DNA of 64,000 bases from Galbibacter mesophilus (GTDB lineage Bacteria; Bacteroidota; Bacteroidia; Flavobacteriales; Flavobacteriaceae): assembly GCF_023721415.1 (NCBI RefSeq), contig NZ_JAMQVC010000003.1, positions 348,054-412,053 of the forward strand, given 5' to 3'. A model generated the notes under the pieces. It was given only the letters and a program-made list of their open reading frames with translations. It searched no databases and was not told the origin of the DNA. Made by a program: the position numbers and the translations under genes. Below, piece by piece: positions 25,933 to 35,196 of the stretch (its first letter is position 1; each line of letters starts with the position of its first letter).

Positions 25933-27012
25933 TTAGAAAGAATAAACAGCCGCAAGTAAAAATGATGCTAAGCTTCCAGTGGCTTCGTCATCTCCATCAA
26001 TGAAGATGTCTTCAGAAGCGCTATCAAATCGTAACTCTGGTTTTAAGGTTAGGTCACTAATAGTATAATTTCCAGTTAATGTAAATTCATAAACATCTGC
26101 ATCTCCTTCAGGATTGTAAGCTCCTAAAGCACTTACGCCACCTTCAAACTCTTTGAAATATTCACCTCTTAAACCGATAGAGAATTTATCAGAAGTTGTC
26201 ATTTGTGGGTATAATGCAAATCCGTAGAAACCAGATCCATCAGTGTTGTTATAAGTAGTGTTGATTCCTAAATAGAAAGCATCAGATAAATCAAATCCAC
26301 CGGTATAATCAATTTGGAACGTTTTATCCGGAGCAAATGTTTGTGCACCGTACAATACATTTAAATATTGTCCTTTATATCCCAATTGTGCACCAGCAGT
26401 ATAACTTCCGTCAAGGTTAATTTCAGTAAAGTCGGTACTGTTCATAACAGCCAACATTAAAGAGAAATCATCAGAAAGTGTAAAATCTGCTTTAATACCA
26501 GTGTGTGAAAATGGTCCGTAAGAGAACATGTATGAAGTTGAGTAGTTAAAGTTACCCACTGGAGAGATTACTTCATACCCTAAAAAGGTATTAAAGTTAC
26601 CCATTGTTAATCGCACGCTTTCGCTTACATTCCAATATACATACAATTGGTTTACTATGTTGGAAGAACCTGTAGAAAGAAATACAGCATCTTCTCCACG
26701 TGGTCCAAAAACAAGGTCGGCTACGAAACCTACTTTTTCCCCCTCGTAGCTGGCAATTAGGTTGGCCATACCAAGAGAGAATCCGCTTCTGTTAGCAAAT
26801 GAAGTAGGAGGAGTGTTGAAAAAAACATTGCCTTCATCATCTTCCATAGCCTGATTGGTTCCTGTTAAATTTGTTTTCCAATAAACATCGGCTGAACCGC
26901 TGAAATTGAATTTCTTATCTCCTTCTTCCTGAGCGAAGGCACTCAAACTAACTAAAGAAATAGCTAGAAAAAATATATTTTTTACGACATTTGTTTTAGT
27001 AATCGCTTTCAT
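25933..27012 (-). CDS. outer-membrane beta-barrel porin, BBP2-like
   Basis: A 359-residue protein with a signal peptide (about residues 1-27, ending SAFAQ) and alternating beta-strand pattern to a C-terminal aromatic residue (LLAAVYSF). Features such as FNFSGSADVYWKTNL, TMGNFNTFLGYEVISPVGNFNYS and YGPFSHTGIKADF match the BBP2 (OmpL-like) putative porin family of Bacteroidota. It lies downstream of amt and the P-II gene in the same direction, 137 bp away and after a hairpin (27093-27125), so it is probably involved in nitrogen-compound uptake across the outer membrane. Confidence 0.88.
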   Translation of the reverse strand: MKAITKTNVVKNIFFLAISLVSLSAFAQEEGDKKFNFSGSADVYWKTNLTGTNQAMEDDEGNVFFNTPPTSFANRSGFSLGMANLIASYEGEKVGFVADLVFGPRGEDAVFLSTGSSNIVNQLYVYWNVSESVRLTMGNFNTFLGYEVISPVGNFNYSTSYMFSYGPFSHTGIKADFTLSDDFSLMLAVMNSTDFTEINLDGSYTAGAQLGYKGQYLNVLYGAQTFAPDKTFQIDYTGGFDLSDAFYLGINTTYNNTDGSGFYGFALYPQMTTSDKFSIGLRGEYFKEFEGGVSALGAYNPEGDADVYEFTLTGNYTISDLTLKPELRFDSASEDIFIDGDDEATGSLASFLLAAVYSF

Positions 27013-27092
27013 ATTATGTAAAAGTTAATTTGTTGTTTGGTTTAAATCTGAATGAGTCAAATACGTATAGTTAACTGTTTAAGCGGGTTACC

Positions 27093-27125
27093 GAACGGAG
27101 CGTACCGCCAAATACCGCTCCGTTC
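27093..27125 (-). promoter_or_regulatory. hairpin in the amt-porin gap
   Basis: GAACGGAGCG (27093-27102) and CGCTCCGTTC (27116-27125) make a perfect 10-bp stem with a 13-base loop. The T-run (27126 onward) lies on the rightward side, opposite to transcription of amt, so read leftward it is a stable hairpin rather than a standard terminator. It may tune porin expression relative to amt. Confidence 0.5.
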
Positions 27126-27149
27126 TTTTTCCCAGTAAAAACTAACTAA

Positions 27150-28379
27150 CTAACGATCAATTGTGAAGTCAGGATAAGCATCGCCATCATGTTCGTGCAT
27201 ATCCAATCCTTCTATTTCTTCTTCTTTGGTTACACGAAGTCCCATTGTTTTCTTAAGGATGAACAATACTATAAAAGAAGTGATTAAAGCCCATGCTCCA
27301 ATACCTAATACTCCAATAGCTTGTACACCCAGTTGAGCAAATCCACCACCGTTGATAAGTCCGCCTTCAATAGCGAATACACCTACCAACAAAGTACCTA
27401 ATGCTCCACAAACACCGTGAACAGAGATTGCTCCAACAGGATCGTCTATTTTAAGTTTTTTGTCTATAAATTCTATGGAGAATACTACTACCAATCCGCA
27501 GATCAATCCTATGATAGCTGCACTTGTTGGAGATACAGCAGCACATCCAGCTGTAATACCTACTAGACCGGCTAATGCGCCATTAAGTGTCATAGAAACT
27601 TCTGGTTTCCCGTAACGAACCCATGTAAGGATCAATGCCGTTACTGCACCAGTTGCGGCAGCTAAGTTAGTAGTGATAATAATTCCAGCAACGTTGTAAG
27701 AGCTTTCTCCGCTAATGGCAAGTTCCGATCCTCCGTTGAAACCGAACCAACCTAGCCAAAGGATGAAAACCCCTAGCGCTCCATACATCATGTTGTGACC
27801 TGGAATCGCATTCGATTTCCCTTCAGTATATTTACCAATTCTTGGTCCTACTAAAGCAGCAGCTGCAAGAGCGGCCCATCCACCAACAGAGTGAACAACA
27901 GTAGACCCTGCGAAATCAATAAAACCTAAGGATGTTAACCATCCATCTCCTTGCCAAACCCAGTGACCTGAGATTGGGTAAATAACTACTGTCATTACTA
28001 AGGAGAAGATAATATATGTTGAAAATTTAGTTCTTTCTGCAACAGCTCCAGAAACTATGGTAGCGGCTGTAGCGGCAAATACCGTTTGAAAGAATAAATT
28101 ATGCATGTCTTCTCGTACACTATAAAATAAAGATGGGGAACCAATAAAGCTTCCTATTGATTCACCATACATAATGGTGTATCCAATAATCCAAAAACCA
28201 AGTGAACCAACAATAAGATCCACAAAGTTTTTCATAACTATATTGATAACGTTTTTCGATCTGGTAAATCCAGATTCTACCAGCGTAAAACCTGCCTGCA
28301 TAAAAAACACGAGTATCCCCGCGATTAATATCCACATCAAGTCTAATACTGCATTCGCTTCAATGACGTTTGTTTCCAT
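27150..28379 (-). CDS. amt: ammonium transporter
   Basis: A 409-residue Amt/MEP/Rh channel with about eleven membrane helices. Motifs include FFMQAGFTLVESGF near the N-terminus, VGSLGFWIIGYTIMYG, the DFAGSTVVHSVGG segment with a pore Asp-Phe-Ala-Gly-Ser and pore His, and DDPVGAISVHGVCGALGTLLVG with the second pore His. The cytoplasmic tail is acidic (EEEIEGLDMHEHDGD). It conducts ammonium into the cell and is gated by the P-II protein encoded 30 bp upstream. It starts at the ATG at 28379. Confidence 0.97.
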   Translation of the reverse strand: METNVIEANAVLDLMWILIAGILVFFMQAGFTLVESGFTRSKNVINIVMKNFVDLIVGSLGFWIIGYTIMYGESIGSFIGSPSLFYSVREDMHNLFFQTVFAATAATIVSGAVAERTKFSTYIIFSLVMTVVIYPISGHWVWQGDGWLTSLGFIDFAGSTVVHSVGGWAALAAAALVGPRIGKYTEGKSNAIPGHNMMYGALGVFILWLGWFGFNGGSELAISGESSYNVAGIIITTNLAAATGAVTALILTWVRYGKPEVSMTLNGALAGLVGITAGCAAVSPTSAAIIGLICGLVVVFSIEFIDKKLKIDDPVGAISVHGVCGALGTLLVGVFAIEGGLINGGGFAQLGVQAIGVLGIGAWALITSFIVLFILKKTMGLRVTKEEEIEGLDMHEHDGDAYPDFTIDR

Positions 28380-28409
28380 AAGGGTTGTTTTTAAGTTAGT
28401 TTAGTTTGA

Positions 28410-28748
28410 TTATTTTAATGATTCTGTGCCTTTTTCTCTCGTTCTAATTCGGTAGGCTTCTTCCACAGGAATTACAAATACTTTTCCATCACCAACATTT
28501 CCTGAATATGCTGATTTAAGGATAGCTTCAACCGTACGTTCTGTAAATTCATCAGAAACGATGATTGATAAATAACGTCTTTGGATGTCGGCAGTACTGT
28601 AACTTACACCACGATATACATGGCCTTTCTTTTCGTTACCTACTCCCGTAACATCCCAGTAACTAAAAAAGTTTACTTCTACTTGATGTAATGCATCCCG
28701 CACTTCATCAAATTTCGATTTACGAATAATGGCTTCAATTTTCTTCAT
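28410..28748 (-). CDS. P-II family nitrogen regulator
   Basis: A 112-residue trimeric signalling protein. MKKIEAIIRKSKFDEVRDAL is the P-II start; the T-loop contains GHVYRGVSY with Tyr45 and Tyr50 near the usual uridylylation position. VSDEFTERTVEAILKSAYSGNVGDGKVFVIPVEEAYRIRT contains the nucleotide-binding B- and C-loops. It senses 2-oxoglutarate and ATP/ADP and blocks Amt when nitrogen is plentiful. It is 30 bp upstream of amt and drives an operon P-II-amt, with the porin following. The loop between residues 28 and 45 differs from enteric GlnK. Confidence 0.95.
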   Translation of the reverse strand: MKKIEAIIRKSKFDEVRDALHQVEVNFFSYWDVTGVGNEKKGHVYRGVSYSTADIQRRYLSIIVSDEFTERTVEAILKSAYSGNVGDGKVFVIPVEEAYRIRTREKGTESLK

Positions 28749-29211
28749 AATTAAATGATTTGTTTGCCTAAAACTATGTTAAAAAATTGTTACCGAAAAA
28801 TAAAAAGGGGGTTGAGTGGTAATTTTTATTGAATTATTAATTTACCCCCTCTTAAAATTAGGGGTGTTTATAAAATAAGTATGTATTTTACTTTTTTTAA
28901 TATGCCGTAAATAGGGGTTTGGGTAGAATAACTCCCAAAAATCAAGTGGAGATAGCGGGATATTTCACTAAAAAAACTATAGAATCTGATAGTGTTTTTG
29001 GAGGTTTGTCAAGCGATGTAAATTTTAATTTATTGACCAAAAGAAGTGGTCTGCGAAGGATAACAAGTGGAGTCGAGCGTTCCTTAAGAATGTGAAACCT
29101 ATATATGATAGGGAATAAAGGTTAATAGATTGTTTGAGATAAATTAAATGTGTCTTTACAACTAAGAATTAGTGGGACTGTATACTTTATTTCTGAAATG
29201 AAAGAGGTTGC
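28749..29211. other. 463-bp AT-rich gap upstream of the P-II gene
   Basis: No gene, RNA or repeat array is seen. It includes G-rich then C-rich words (AAAAAGGGGG near 28803; ACCCCCTC near 28846) and ends at the FluC gene. It should contain the promoter of the P-II-amt operon, but no exact TAnnTTTG box was found on the leftward strand close to the start. Confidence 0.5.
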
Positions 29212-29583
29212 TTATATAAAGCGAATAAGCCAAACACCTAAAAATACGGCTATAATTCCTAGAATAAATGTAATGGAGGCGTATAATATGAAGTTTAAAA
29301 GATCGCCATTTTTTAAAAAAGCATGATTTTCATATGCGAATGTTGAAAACGTGGTAAAACCTCCGCAAAAACCGGTAGCGATTAAAAGGAGTTGGTTTTG
29401 AGACAGCGTTTGGTGCTTAGCAGCAAGTCCTAATATAAATCCAATAATAAGGCTTCCAAGAATATTGGCGGCAAAAGTCCCATAAGGGATTCCTGTTTGG
29501 GCAACATTTAAATATTTACCGAGTAAATAACGTAAGCAGCTTCCAAAACCTCCTCCTATAAAAACGAGTACTAATTGCTTCAT
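29212..29583 (-). CDS. crcB: fluoride channel FluC/CrcB
   Basis: A 123-residue membrane protein with four helices, dual-topology fluoride exporter family. Motifs: GGGFGSCLRYLLGKYL (first helix), GTFAANILGSLIIGFILG (the conserved Asn in helix 2), and TGFCGGFTTFSTFAYE (the Phe-box and sodium-binding break in helix 3). It removes fluoride passively from the cytoplasm. It lies 27 bp downstream of the SRPBCC gene in the same direction. I saw no fluoride riboswitch upstream. Confidence 0.95.
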   Translation of the reverse strand: MKQLVLVFIGGGFGSCLRYLLGKYLNVAQTGIPYGTFAANILGSLIIGFILGLAAKHQTLSQNQLLLIATGFCGGFTTFSTFAYENHAFLKNGDLLNFILYASITFILGIIAVFLGVWLIRFI

Positions 29584-29610
29584 TAAATTTTACTTTTCAC
29601 AAAGCTAAGA

Positions 29611-30666
29611 TTAATTTACCAAAAGGTCTTCGGTGTTGGTAACGATTGGAATATAAATTTCTGAAACAAAATCAGCCGGGTTAGCTGAGTCCTCTTTAGT
29701 AACGATGTATGTTTCAAAAGGCTTTCTGGAATTGTCTATTTCCAAGCCATCTTTTTTAATTGCTTCACGCGCTTTACTCCAAGCTTCGTTTATATTAACG
29801 GTGTCGCCTTTCAAAACAGTTTTGTAATAAATTCCTGGATCGATAAAGCCACACAGGATCGAACTGCCTGCTGGGGTTATAATTCTTTCTTTTACAGGAA
29901 TAGCGGTGGAGAAAATAGCTGAATTGTTCGATTCATCCCATTGTTCAAACAAAGTAAATCGATTTCCAGAACTCTGAATTAGGTTTTGTTCCATAAAAGC
30001 CTCAATTTCTGGAAACATTCTTTTTGCGGCCAAATCTATTTCATTCTGTTTTGCGCTCGTGGTTTCATATAAATAGTAGCCTCCACCATATTCAGTTTTA
30101 CCTACAGGGGTAATACTATAAGTTTTCATATCTGCAATAACGACACTGTCCAATTTTGCCAAACTATTTTCAAAATCGGATCCAAATTTATTCTCCATAC
30201 TATGTTGAAAGAGAATAAAGAACTTATCCTTGAAAGATAAGTTGCCTTCTATTCCAGAAGTAATGATAACCTCATTTTCATCAACGGTGCTATCAAGGGT
30301 AAAAAACCTATGTGCTTTGGCGTCTTTTGGTTCGGTTATATCTGCTATGTAACTTAAAGAGTCTATAGAGTTGAAGTCGGAAGTAATAGTTCCTTTACCG
30401 TGAACTTCGCTATCCCATGATGCGCTGGCTCCATCTCCTTTGAAATTTTCTCCATAAGTGACTTTCATATTGGGATCCTGATCATACCAAACGGACCATT
30501 TTTCCCAGCTTTTAATATTATTTATATATTCGTAGATTACCGCTTTAGGGGCATAGACTACCCTTGTTTTTACAATTTTATACTCATCGGGTTGAATGGC
30601 GACGTAAATGGAGAGACCGATGGCTAGAATTAGAAATAAAAAGATAAGGTATTTTAAAATTCTCAT
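29611..30666 (-). CDS. membrane-anchored SRPBCC/GyrI-like protein
   Basis: A 351-residue protein: N-terminal membrane helix (about 4-25), then a polyketide-cyclase-like SRPBCC domain (about 33-175; VVYAPKAVIYEYINNIKSWEKWSVWYDQDPNMKVTYG). A second effector-binding (GyrI/BacR-like) domain follows (about 185-345). Both are ligand-pocket folds, but no catalytic residues can be named. This two-domain form is common in Bacteroidota and remains uncharacterised. It sits upstream of crcB by 27 bp and probably shares its transcript. Confidence 0.82.
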   Translation of the reverse strand: MRILKYLIFLFLILAIGLSIYVAIQPDEYKIVKTRVVYAPKAVIYEYINNIKSWEKWSVWYDQDPNMKVTYGENFKGDGASASWDSEVHGKGTITSDFNSIDSLSYIADITEPKDAKAHRFFTLDSTVDENEVIITSGIEGNLSFKDKFFILFQHSMENKFGSDFENSLAKLDSVVIADMKTYSITPVGKTEYGGGYYLYETTSAKQNEIDLAAKRMFPEIEAFMEQNLIQSSGNRFTLFEQWDESNNSAIFSTAIPVKERIITPAGSSILCGFIDPGIYYKTVLKGDTVNINEAWSKAREAIKKDGLEIDNSRKPFETYIVTKEDSANPADFVSEIYIPIVTNTEDLLVN

Positions 30667-30761
30667 AATAATATGGTATAAATGGGATTACCAATGTACA
30701 AAAAAAGTACATTATTATGAATAAATTTTAAATACTGATTGGAGTGTGAGGTTATTTAAAA

Positions 30762-30947
30762 TTAAATAGCTTCTTTTAAAACCACATCATACTCTTCCCC
30801 TTCATTTGAATTTAAGGCTTTAGCAGGCTGCTTTTTGTATATAGCAGTTGTTTTGCCTTTTGATTTAGGAAGTTTATTGACGCTAAATAATAATAGAACT
30901 ACATTAATAAATAACAGGCCAAATAAAATACTAAAGAAAATCATCAT
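30762..30947 (-). CDS. small single-helix membrane protein
   Basis: A 61-residue protein with one N-terminal helix (residues 3-22; FFSILFGLLFINVVLLLFSV) and a soluble tail with a basic SKGKTTAIYKKQPAKALN stretch and an acidic end. A second Met at position 2 could be the start. Composition and length are like other small flavobacterial membrane proteins; no function known. Between it and the SRPBCC gene the sequence is AT-rich. Confidence 0.6.
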   Translation of the reverse strand: MMIFFSILFGLLFINVVLLLFSVNKLPKSKGKTTAIYKKQPAKALNSNEGEEYDVVLKEAI

Positions 30948-31060
30948 TGCTTAAGTTGATTGCTTTATGCAAATTTAGGAAATTTATCGCGTAAATTCTC
31001 ACATGGAGGCCGAAATTTAACATAATTTCTCTTAAAAATGACGCTTTGGTAAGTTTGTCG

Positions 31061-31249
31061 TTAGTTTTTTGTAAAATATTTAATGAGAACGAGTAATGTT
31101 AAGAAAACTACAAACCCAATGAGTACCCAAAACGTACCTTTATATTCTTTTTTATGCGTCTTTCGATCTCTTTTATAACTGATTATCATTATTATAATGA
31201 ATGCAAAAAAGAAAATTGCAGCAAAAATTAACTGTCCGGTGCTAAACAT
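31061..31249 (-). CDS. small two-helix membrane protein
   Basis: A 62-residue protein with helices at about residues 5-24 and 41-58 joined by a strongly basic loop (YKRDRKTHKKEYKGTF), so both ends face the periplasm. A TAATTTTG -7-type box (leftward, at 31267-31274) lies just upstream. I know similar small membrane proteins in Flavobacteriaceae but no function. Confidence 0.65.
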   Translation of the reverse strand: MFSTGQLIFAAIFFFAFIIIMIISYKRDRKTHKKEYKGTFWVLIGFVVFLTLLVLIKYFTKN

Positions 31250-31344
31250 CTATTTTTTATTTTGTGCAAAATTAGTCAAATTAGCAATCGTAAAAGTCAT
31301 TTAAAATATTCTTTTTTCAAACAAAATAGAGAAAACAACAACTT

Positions 31345-31731
31345 ATGAAACATCAATTAGAATCTGTAGAAAAATTTCATAAAGCTTTTGGTTTGGGGGT
31401 AGCAAACCAACCCATAGCGAAACTTGAAACCAACAAAATTGTTCTTAGGCATAATTTAATGGCTGAAGAAAACGATGAATATCTAGCTGCCGCAACCAAT
31501 AACGACATGGAAGAAGTCGCAGATGCGCTTGGCGATATGCTATATATTTTATGCGGAACTATCTTGGAGCACGGAATGCAGGATCTTATTGAAGAGGTAT
31601 TTGATGAGATACAACAAAGTAATATGAGCAAGTTGGGACAAGATGGAAAACCTATTTATAGGGAAGACGGAAAAGTGCTTAAAGGACCTAACTATTTTAA
31701 ACCGAATATTAAGAAGATCCTAGAGGAATAG
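31345..31731 (+). CDS. MazG-like nucleotide pyrophosphohydrolase
   Basis: A 128-residue all-alpha protein. LMAEENDEYLAAATNNDMEEVADALGDMLYILCGTILEHG contains the ExxE...ExxD metal-binding pattern of the MazG/HisE-type pyrophosphohydrolases. It would hydrolyse a nucleoside triphosphate or related phosphate to the monophosphate and pyrophosphate; the substrate is not clear. The C-terminal KLGQDGKPIYREDGKVLKGPNYF segment is typical of the phosphoribosyl-ATP-like subgroup. It is a single gene convergent with ilvE, sharing a terminator at 31742-31775. Confidence 0.87.
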   Translation: MKHQLESVEKFHKAFGLGVANQPIAKLETNKIVLRHNLMAEENDEYLAAATNNDMEEVADALGDMLYILCGTILEHGMQDLIEEVFDEIQQSNMSKLGQDGKPIYREDGKVLKGPNYFKPNIKKILEE

Positions 31732-31741
31732 ACTCATAAAA

Positions 31742-31775
31742 AAAGTGGATGTTACTTAGGGTAAACATCCACTTT
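31742..31775. terminator. bidirectional terminator between the MazG-like gene and ilvE
   Basis: AAAGTGGATGTT (31742-31753) pairs with AACATCCACTTT (31764-31775) across a 10-base loop. A-tract on the left and T-rich on the right allow it to end both convergent genes. Confidence 0.85.
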
Positions 31776-31801
31776 TATATTTAGAAATTTATTCAGTTAG
31801 A

Positions 31802-32869
31802 TTATATTTTAACGCGCCAGCCAAATTTGTCTTCTGCGATATTATATTGAATATCCATAATTGCTTTTTTGATTTTTGAGGCATAGGAGTTTTCAATTTT
31901 TGGCAACTCCCATTTTTCACCTTTATAGCCAAATCCGGCAATTGGATTAATTACAGCCGCGGTACCTGTACCAAATATTTCTTTTAGTTCACCTTTATTG
32001 TTTGCCTCTAGCACTTCGGCTACCTTTATAGGTCTTATTTCCACTTCAATTCCCATATCTCCCGCCATGTCAATAACACTTTTACGGGTAATTCCATCTA
32101 AAATACGGTCACTGGTTGGACATGTTACCAACTTATCACCGATTCTGAAGAAAATGTTCATGGTACCGGCTTCTTCCAAGTATTCGTGCGTATTGGCATC
32201 GGTCCAAATAATTTGCTGAAATCCTTCTTCTTTCGCTAAGTTGGTAGGGTAAAATTGACCTGCATAGTTCCCTGCTGCTTTGGCATAGCCAAAACCACCG
32301 CTTGCAGCCCTACTAAACTTGTCTGCTATTTTTACACGAACTTCACCACCGTAATAAGCCTGTGCGGGGGAACAAATGATGATAAATTTGTATTCATTGG
32401 CAGGAGATGCCGATACACCAGCTTCTGTAGCAATTACAAATGGACGGATGTACAAGCTGTTACCGAAACCTTTTTTAATCCAATCTTTGTCCAATTTCAA
32501 CAAAGCTGCTAAACCATCGAAGAAATAGTCTTCCGGAAATTCTGGAATCGCCATTCTTACGGAAGATTTATTGATACGATTAAAATTTTCTTTTGGTCGG
32601 AATAACCAAACATCATCTTGTTCATCTTTATAGGCTTTCATCCCTTCAAAGACAGCTTGTCCGTAGTGAAAAACCCGGGCAGATGGATCCATTGAAAGCT
32701 TTTGGTAAGGCTTGATTTCTGGTGTTTGCCACGATCCATTTTTATAATCACAAACAAACATATGATCGGTAAAAATGCTTCCAAAAGATAAATTTTCAAA
32801 ATCAACTTGGTTGATTTTAGAAGTAGTTGTTTTTTCGATTTTAATATTAGTAATGGTATCCTTGCTCAT
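31802..32869 (-). CDS. ilvE: branched-chain amino acid aminotransferase
   Basis: A 355-residue class IV PLP enzyme transferring amino groups between Val, Leu or Ile and 2-oxoglutarate. Motifs: FHYGQAVFEGMKAYKDE (about 66-82), the PLP Lys in GFGYAKAAGNYAGQF (about 195-209), and EEAGTMNIFFRIGD with TPTSDRILDGITR-like SDRILDGITRKSV. Its length suits the longer BCAT form seen in eukaryotes and Bacteroidota. A leftward -7-like box lies at 32930-32937. Single gene. Confidence 0.95.
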   Translation of the reverse strand: MSKDTITNIKIEKTTTSKINQVDFENLSFGSIFTDHMFVCDYKNGSWQTPEIKPYQKLSMDPSARVFHYGQAVFEGMKAYKDEQDDVWLFRPKENFNRINKSSVRMAIPEFPEDYFFDGLAALLKLDKDWIKKGFGNSLYIRPFVIATEAGVSASPANEYKFIIICSPAQAYYGGEVRVKIADKFSRAASGGFGYAKAAGNYAGQFYPTNLAKEEGFQQIIWTDANTHEYLEEAGTMNIFFRIGDKLVTCPTSDRILDGITRKSVIDMAGDMGIEVEIRPIKVAEVLEANNKGELKEIFGTGTAAVINPIAGFGYKGEKWELPKIENSYASKIKKAIMDIQYNIAEDKFGWRVKI

Positions 32870-32929
32870 AACTCAACTTTATTTTTGCTAAATTAGAAAA
32901 TATTCCTGCAAAAAAGGGATTAATTAAGA

Positions 32930-32937
32930 CAAAAATA
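32930..32937 (-). promoter_or_regulatory. -7 box upstream of ilvE
   Basis: Leftward TATTTTTG fits TAnnTTTG and lies 60 bp before the ilvE start codon. No clear -33 TTG was found at the expected distance, so this is provisional. Confidence 0.3.
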
Positions 32938-32976
32938 AGTTATTTTGTGTTGGATTTTGTTGTAAAAACGCTTCTT

Positions 32977-33468
32977 ATGAAAAATTACATTTTATACCTT
33001 TTTGTTTTCTCAATAATGGTTTCCTGTGGGAATGAAACTGAGAAAAAAAATAAACAGATTGCTGCCAATTATGAGGTTTATGGGGATACCATTGCCATAA
33101 ATACCATTTTGTCTCCCGAAGAGATTCAAGATAAATATAAGAATTTAGCAGTTAAAGATACTGTAGATGTGGTCTTTAAGGCTACTGTAAAGGATGTTTG
33201 CCAAGCAAAAGGCTGTTGGATGAAATTAGATCTTGAAAACGGCGAGGAGACGATGGTGAAATTTAAAGATTATTCCTTTTTTGTCCCTAAAGATATTACT
33301 GGAAAACAAGTAGTTTTAGGGGGTAAGGCATTTGTTTCGTTGATGGATGTTGACGAGCAAAAACACTACGCTGAAGATGCCGGTAAAACTCCGGAAGAAA
33401 TCAATGCAATTACACAGCCTTTAAAAACGAATTCTTTTGAGGCCACTGGAGTATTGTTGCCAAAATAA
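32977..33468 (+). CDS. DUF4920 lipoprotein
   Basis: A 163-residue lipoprotein starting at the ATG at 32977, which places MKNYILYLFVFSIMVSC at the N-terminus (lipobox Cys17); the open frame's earlier ATG at 32947 is less likely. The body contains YEVYGDTIAINTILSPEEI, DTVDVVFKATVKDVCQAKGCWMKLDL and GETMVKFKDYSFFVP, which match DUF4920. The CQAKGCW Cys pair is conserved and could bind a metal or heme-linked partner. Function unknown. It ends 6 bp before mnmD. Confidence 0.85.
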   Translation: MKNYILYLFVFSIMVSCGNETEKKNKQIAANYEVYGDTIAINTILSPEEIQDKYKNLAVKDTVDVVFKATVKDVCQAKGCWMKLDLENGEETMVKFKDYSFFVPKDITGKQVVLGGKAFVSLMDVDEQKHYAEDAGKTPEEINAITQPLKTNSFEATGVLLPK

Positions 33469-33474
33469 GTCGAC

Positions 33475-34152
33475 TTGAAAAGAAAAATAATTAAAACTTC
33501 TGACGGATCCACTACCATATTTTTGGAGGATTGGAACGAGCATTATCATTCTAAACATGGCGCTATTCAAGAGGCATATCACGTTTTTATAAAAAGTGGT
33601 TTACATCCTTTTATTGAAAAGCATAACCCAGAAAGAATAGCTGTTTTGGAAATAGGTTTCGGTACGGGATTAAATGCATTCATTACTTATTTGGAAGCGA
33701 AAAGACTTTCAAAATTCATCAATTATGAAGGTGTCGAAGCGTATCCTGTTGAAAAAGAGGAAGTAAAACTCCTTAATTACGTTGAAGAGTTAGATGCAAA
33801 ACAGTATCAATCTGATTTTGATAGAATGCATGAATCTAGTTGGGATGAATTTTGTGATATTTCAAATCATTTCAGACTTAAAAAAAGAAAACAGCTCTTC
33901 CACGAAATCAATGACGAGAATTCTTTTGACATTATATATTTTGATGCTTTTGGGGCAAGAGTGCAGCCAGAGCTTTGGGAGGTAGATATTTTCAGAAAAA
34001 TGTACGCCGCTCTAAAGAATAATGGTCTTTTGGTGACTTACGCAGCTAAAGGTAGTGTTCGTCGAGCCATGCTCGAGGTAGGATTTTCCGTAGAGAAATT
34101 ACCTGGGCCGCCAGGTAAAAGAGAAATGTTAAGAGCTGTTAAAGCTTTGTAG
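33475..34152 (+). CDS. mnmD: tRNA wobble-uridine methyltransferase MnmD
   Basis: A 225-residue SAM-dependent methyltransferase that completes mnm5s2U34 in tRNA as the stand-alone MnmD (the N-terminal half of E. coli MnmC). The start is TTG at 33475, 6 bp after the preceding stop. Motifs: FLEDWNEHYHSKHGAIQEAYHVF (about 17-39), SAM-binding VLEIGFGTGLNAF (about 57-69), and YFDAFGARVQPELWE (about 153-167). The C-terminal KLPGPPGKREMLRA is diagnostic. No MnmC oxidase part is present. Confidence 0.94.
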   Translation: MKRKIIKTSDGSTTIFLEDWNEHYHSKHGAIQEAYHVFIKSGLHPFIEKHNPERIAVLEIGFGTGLNAFITYLEAKRLSKFINYEGVEAYPVEKEEVKLLNYVEELDAKQYQSDFDRMHESSWDEFCDISNHFRLKKRKQLFHEINDENSFDIIYFDAFGARVQPELWEVDIFRKMYAALKNNGLLVTYAAKGSVRRAMLEVGFSVEKLPGPPGKREMLRAVKAL

Positions 34153-34260
34153 GTCAATTCTTTGTTTTAGTTAAATACTCATAATTAGTGTGTTAAACCT
34201 TATCTAATAACAGCTTTAGCCAATGGGAAATTATATATTTTTATGCAAAATTGTGACAAC

Positions 34261-35196
34261 ATGAAAATTTTAATTACTGGAGCGACTGGTTTGATTGGGG
34301 GAGAAATCGTGAGTGCATGTCACAAAAAAGGATATTCAGTACATTATTTGTCCACCAGCAAAAGCAAGTTGCAGAATAGAGAGAATTACAAAGGTTTTTA
34401 TTGGAATCCTAATAAGAATAAAATAGATCTTGCCTGTTTTAAAGGGGTAGATGCTGTAATTAACCTTGCAGGTGTTAGCATTTCCAAACGATGGACAGCT
34501 ACCAACAAAAAGAAAATTTTAAATAGTAGGGTTAAGTCTCTTCAAACTTTGAATGAGGCTATTGGTAAAGTAAACCATAATATTGCGTCATTCGTGTCGG
34601 CCTCGGCTATTGGTATTTATCCTAATTCTTACACTAATTATTATGAAGAAGATTGCCAAGAAGTAGATGATTCTTTTTTAGGTAGGGTAGTTGAAAAATG
34701 GGAAGAGGCAGCTGATCAACTTAAAATTCATGGATTTCCAGTTTCAAAAATTCGAACAGGTTTGGTATTATCTGAAGATGGAGGTGCGCTGCCTCAAATG
34801 GCAAAGCCTATCCGTTACTATGCCGGAGCCGTTTTTGGAAATGGCGAGCAATGGCAGAGTTGGATTCATATTAAAGATATAGCTAGTTTGTATCTTCATA
34901 TAATCGAAAAGAAACTTGAAGGTGTTTACAACGGAGTGGCACCAAATTCCGTAACAAATCTAAAACTTACCCATAAGATTGCGGATATTTATAATAAGCC
35001 TATTCTATTGCCAAATATTCCTATGGCCGCTTTAAAGTTGGTTTTAGGGGACATGGCGTATATTCTTTATGCAAGCCAAAGGGTAAGTGCCAAAAAAGTT
35101 GAAGAAAGTGGCTTTCAGTATAGCTTTACCAACATATGTTTGGCGCTGAAAGATATTCTGCAAGAAAAAAGCCAATTCCAAGAGGAACTGGCTTAA
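34261..35196 (+). CDS. TIGR01777 family epimerase (extended SDR)
   Basis: A 311-residue extended SDR starting at the ATG at 34261 (MKILITGATGLIGGEIV). It has the Rossmann motif ITGATGLIGG (residues 5-14) and VINLAGVSISKRWTATNKKKILNSR, typical of the YfcH-like TIGR01777 family. SASAIGIYPNSYTNYYEED and LRTGLVLSEDGGALPQM-like IRTGLVLSEDGGAL follow. The DUF1731 tail starts IPMAALKLVLGDMA. Substrate unknown; homologues are linked to nucleotide-sugar or lipid modification. It ends near a convergent terminator and the YceI gene. Confidence 0.9.
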   Translation: MKILITGATGLIGGEIVSACHKKGYSVHYLSTSKSKLQNRENYKGFYWNPNKNKIDLACFKGVDAVINLAGVSISKRWTATNKKKILNSRVKSLQTLNEAIGKVNHNIASFVSASAIGIYPNSYTNYYEEDCQEVDDSFLGRVVEKWEEAADQLKIHGFPVSKIRTGLVLSEDGGALPQMAKPIRYYAGAVFGNGEQWQSWIHIKDIASLYLHIIEKKLEGVYNGVAPNSVTNLKLTHKIADIYNKPILLPNIPMAALKLVLGDMAYILYASQRVSAKKVEESGFQYSFTNICLALKDILQEKSQFQEELA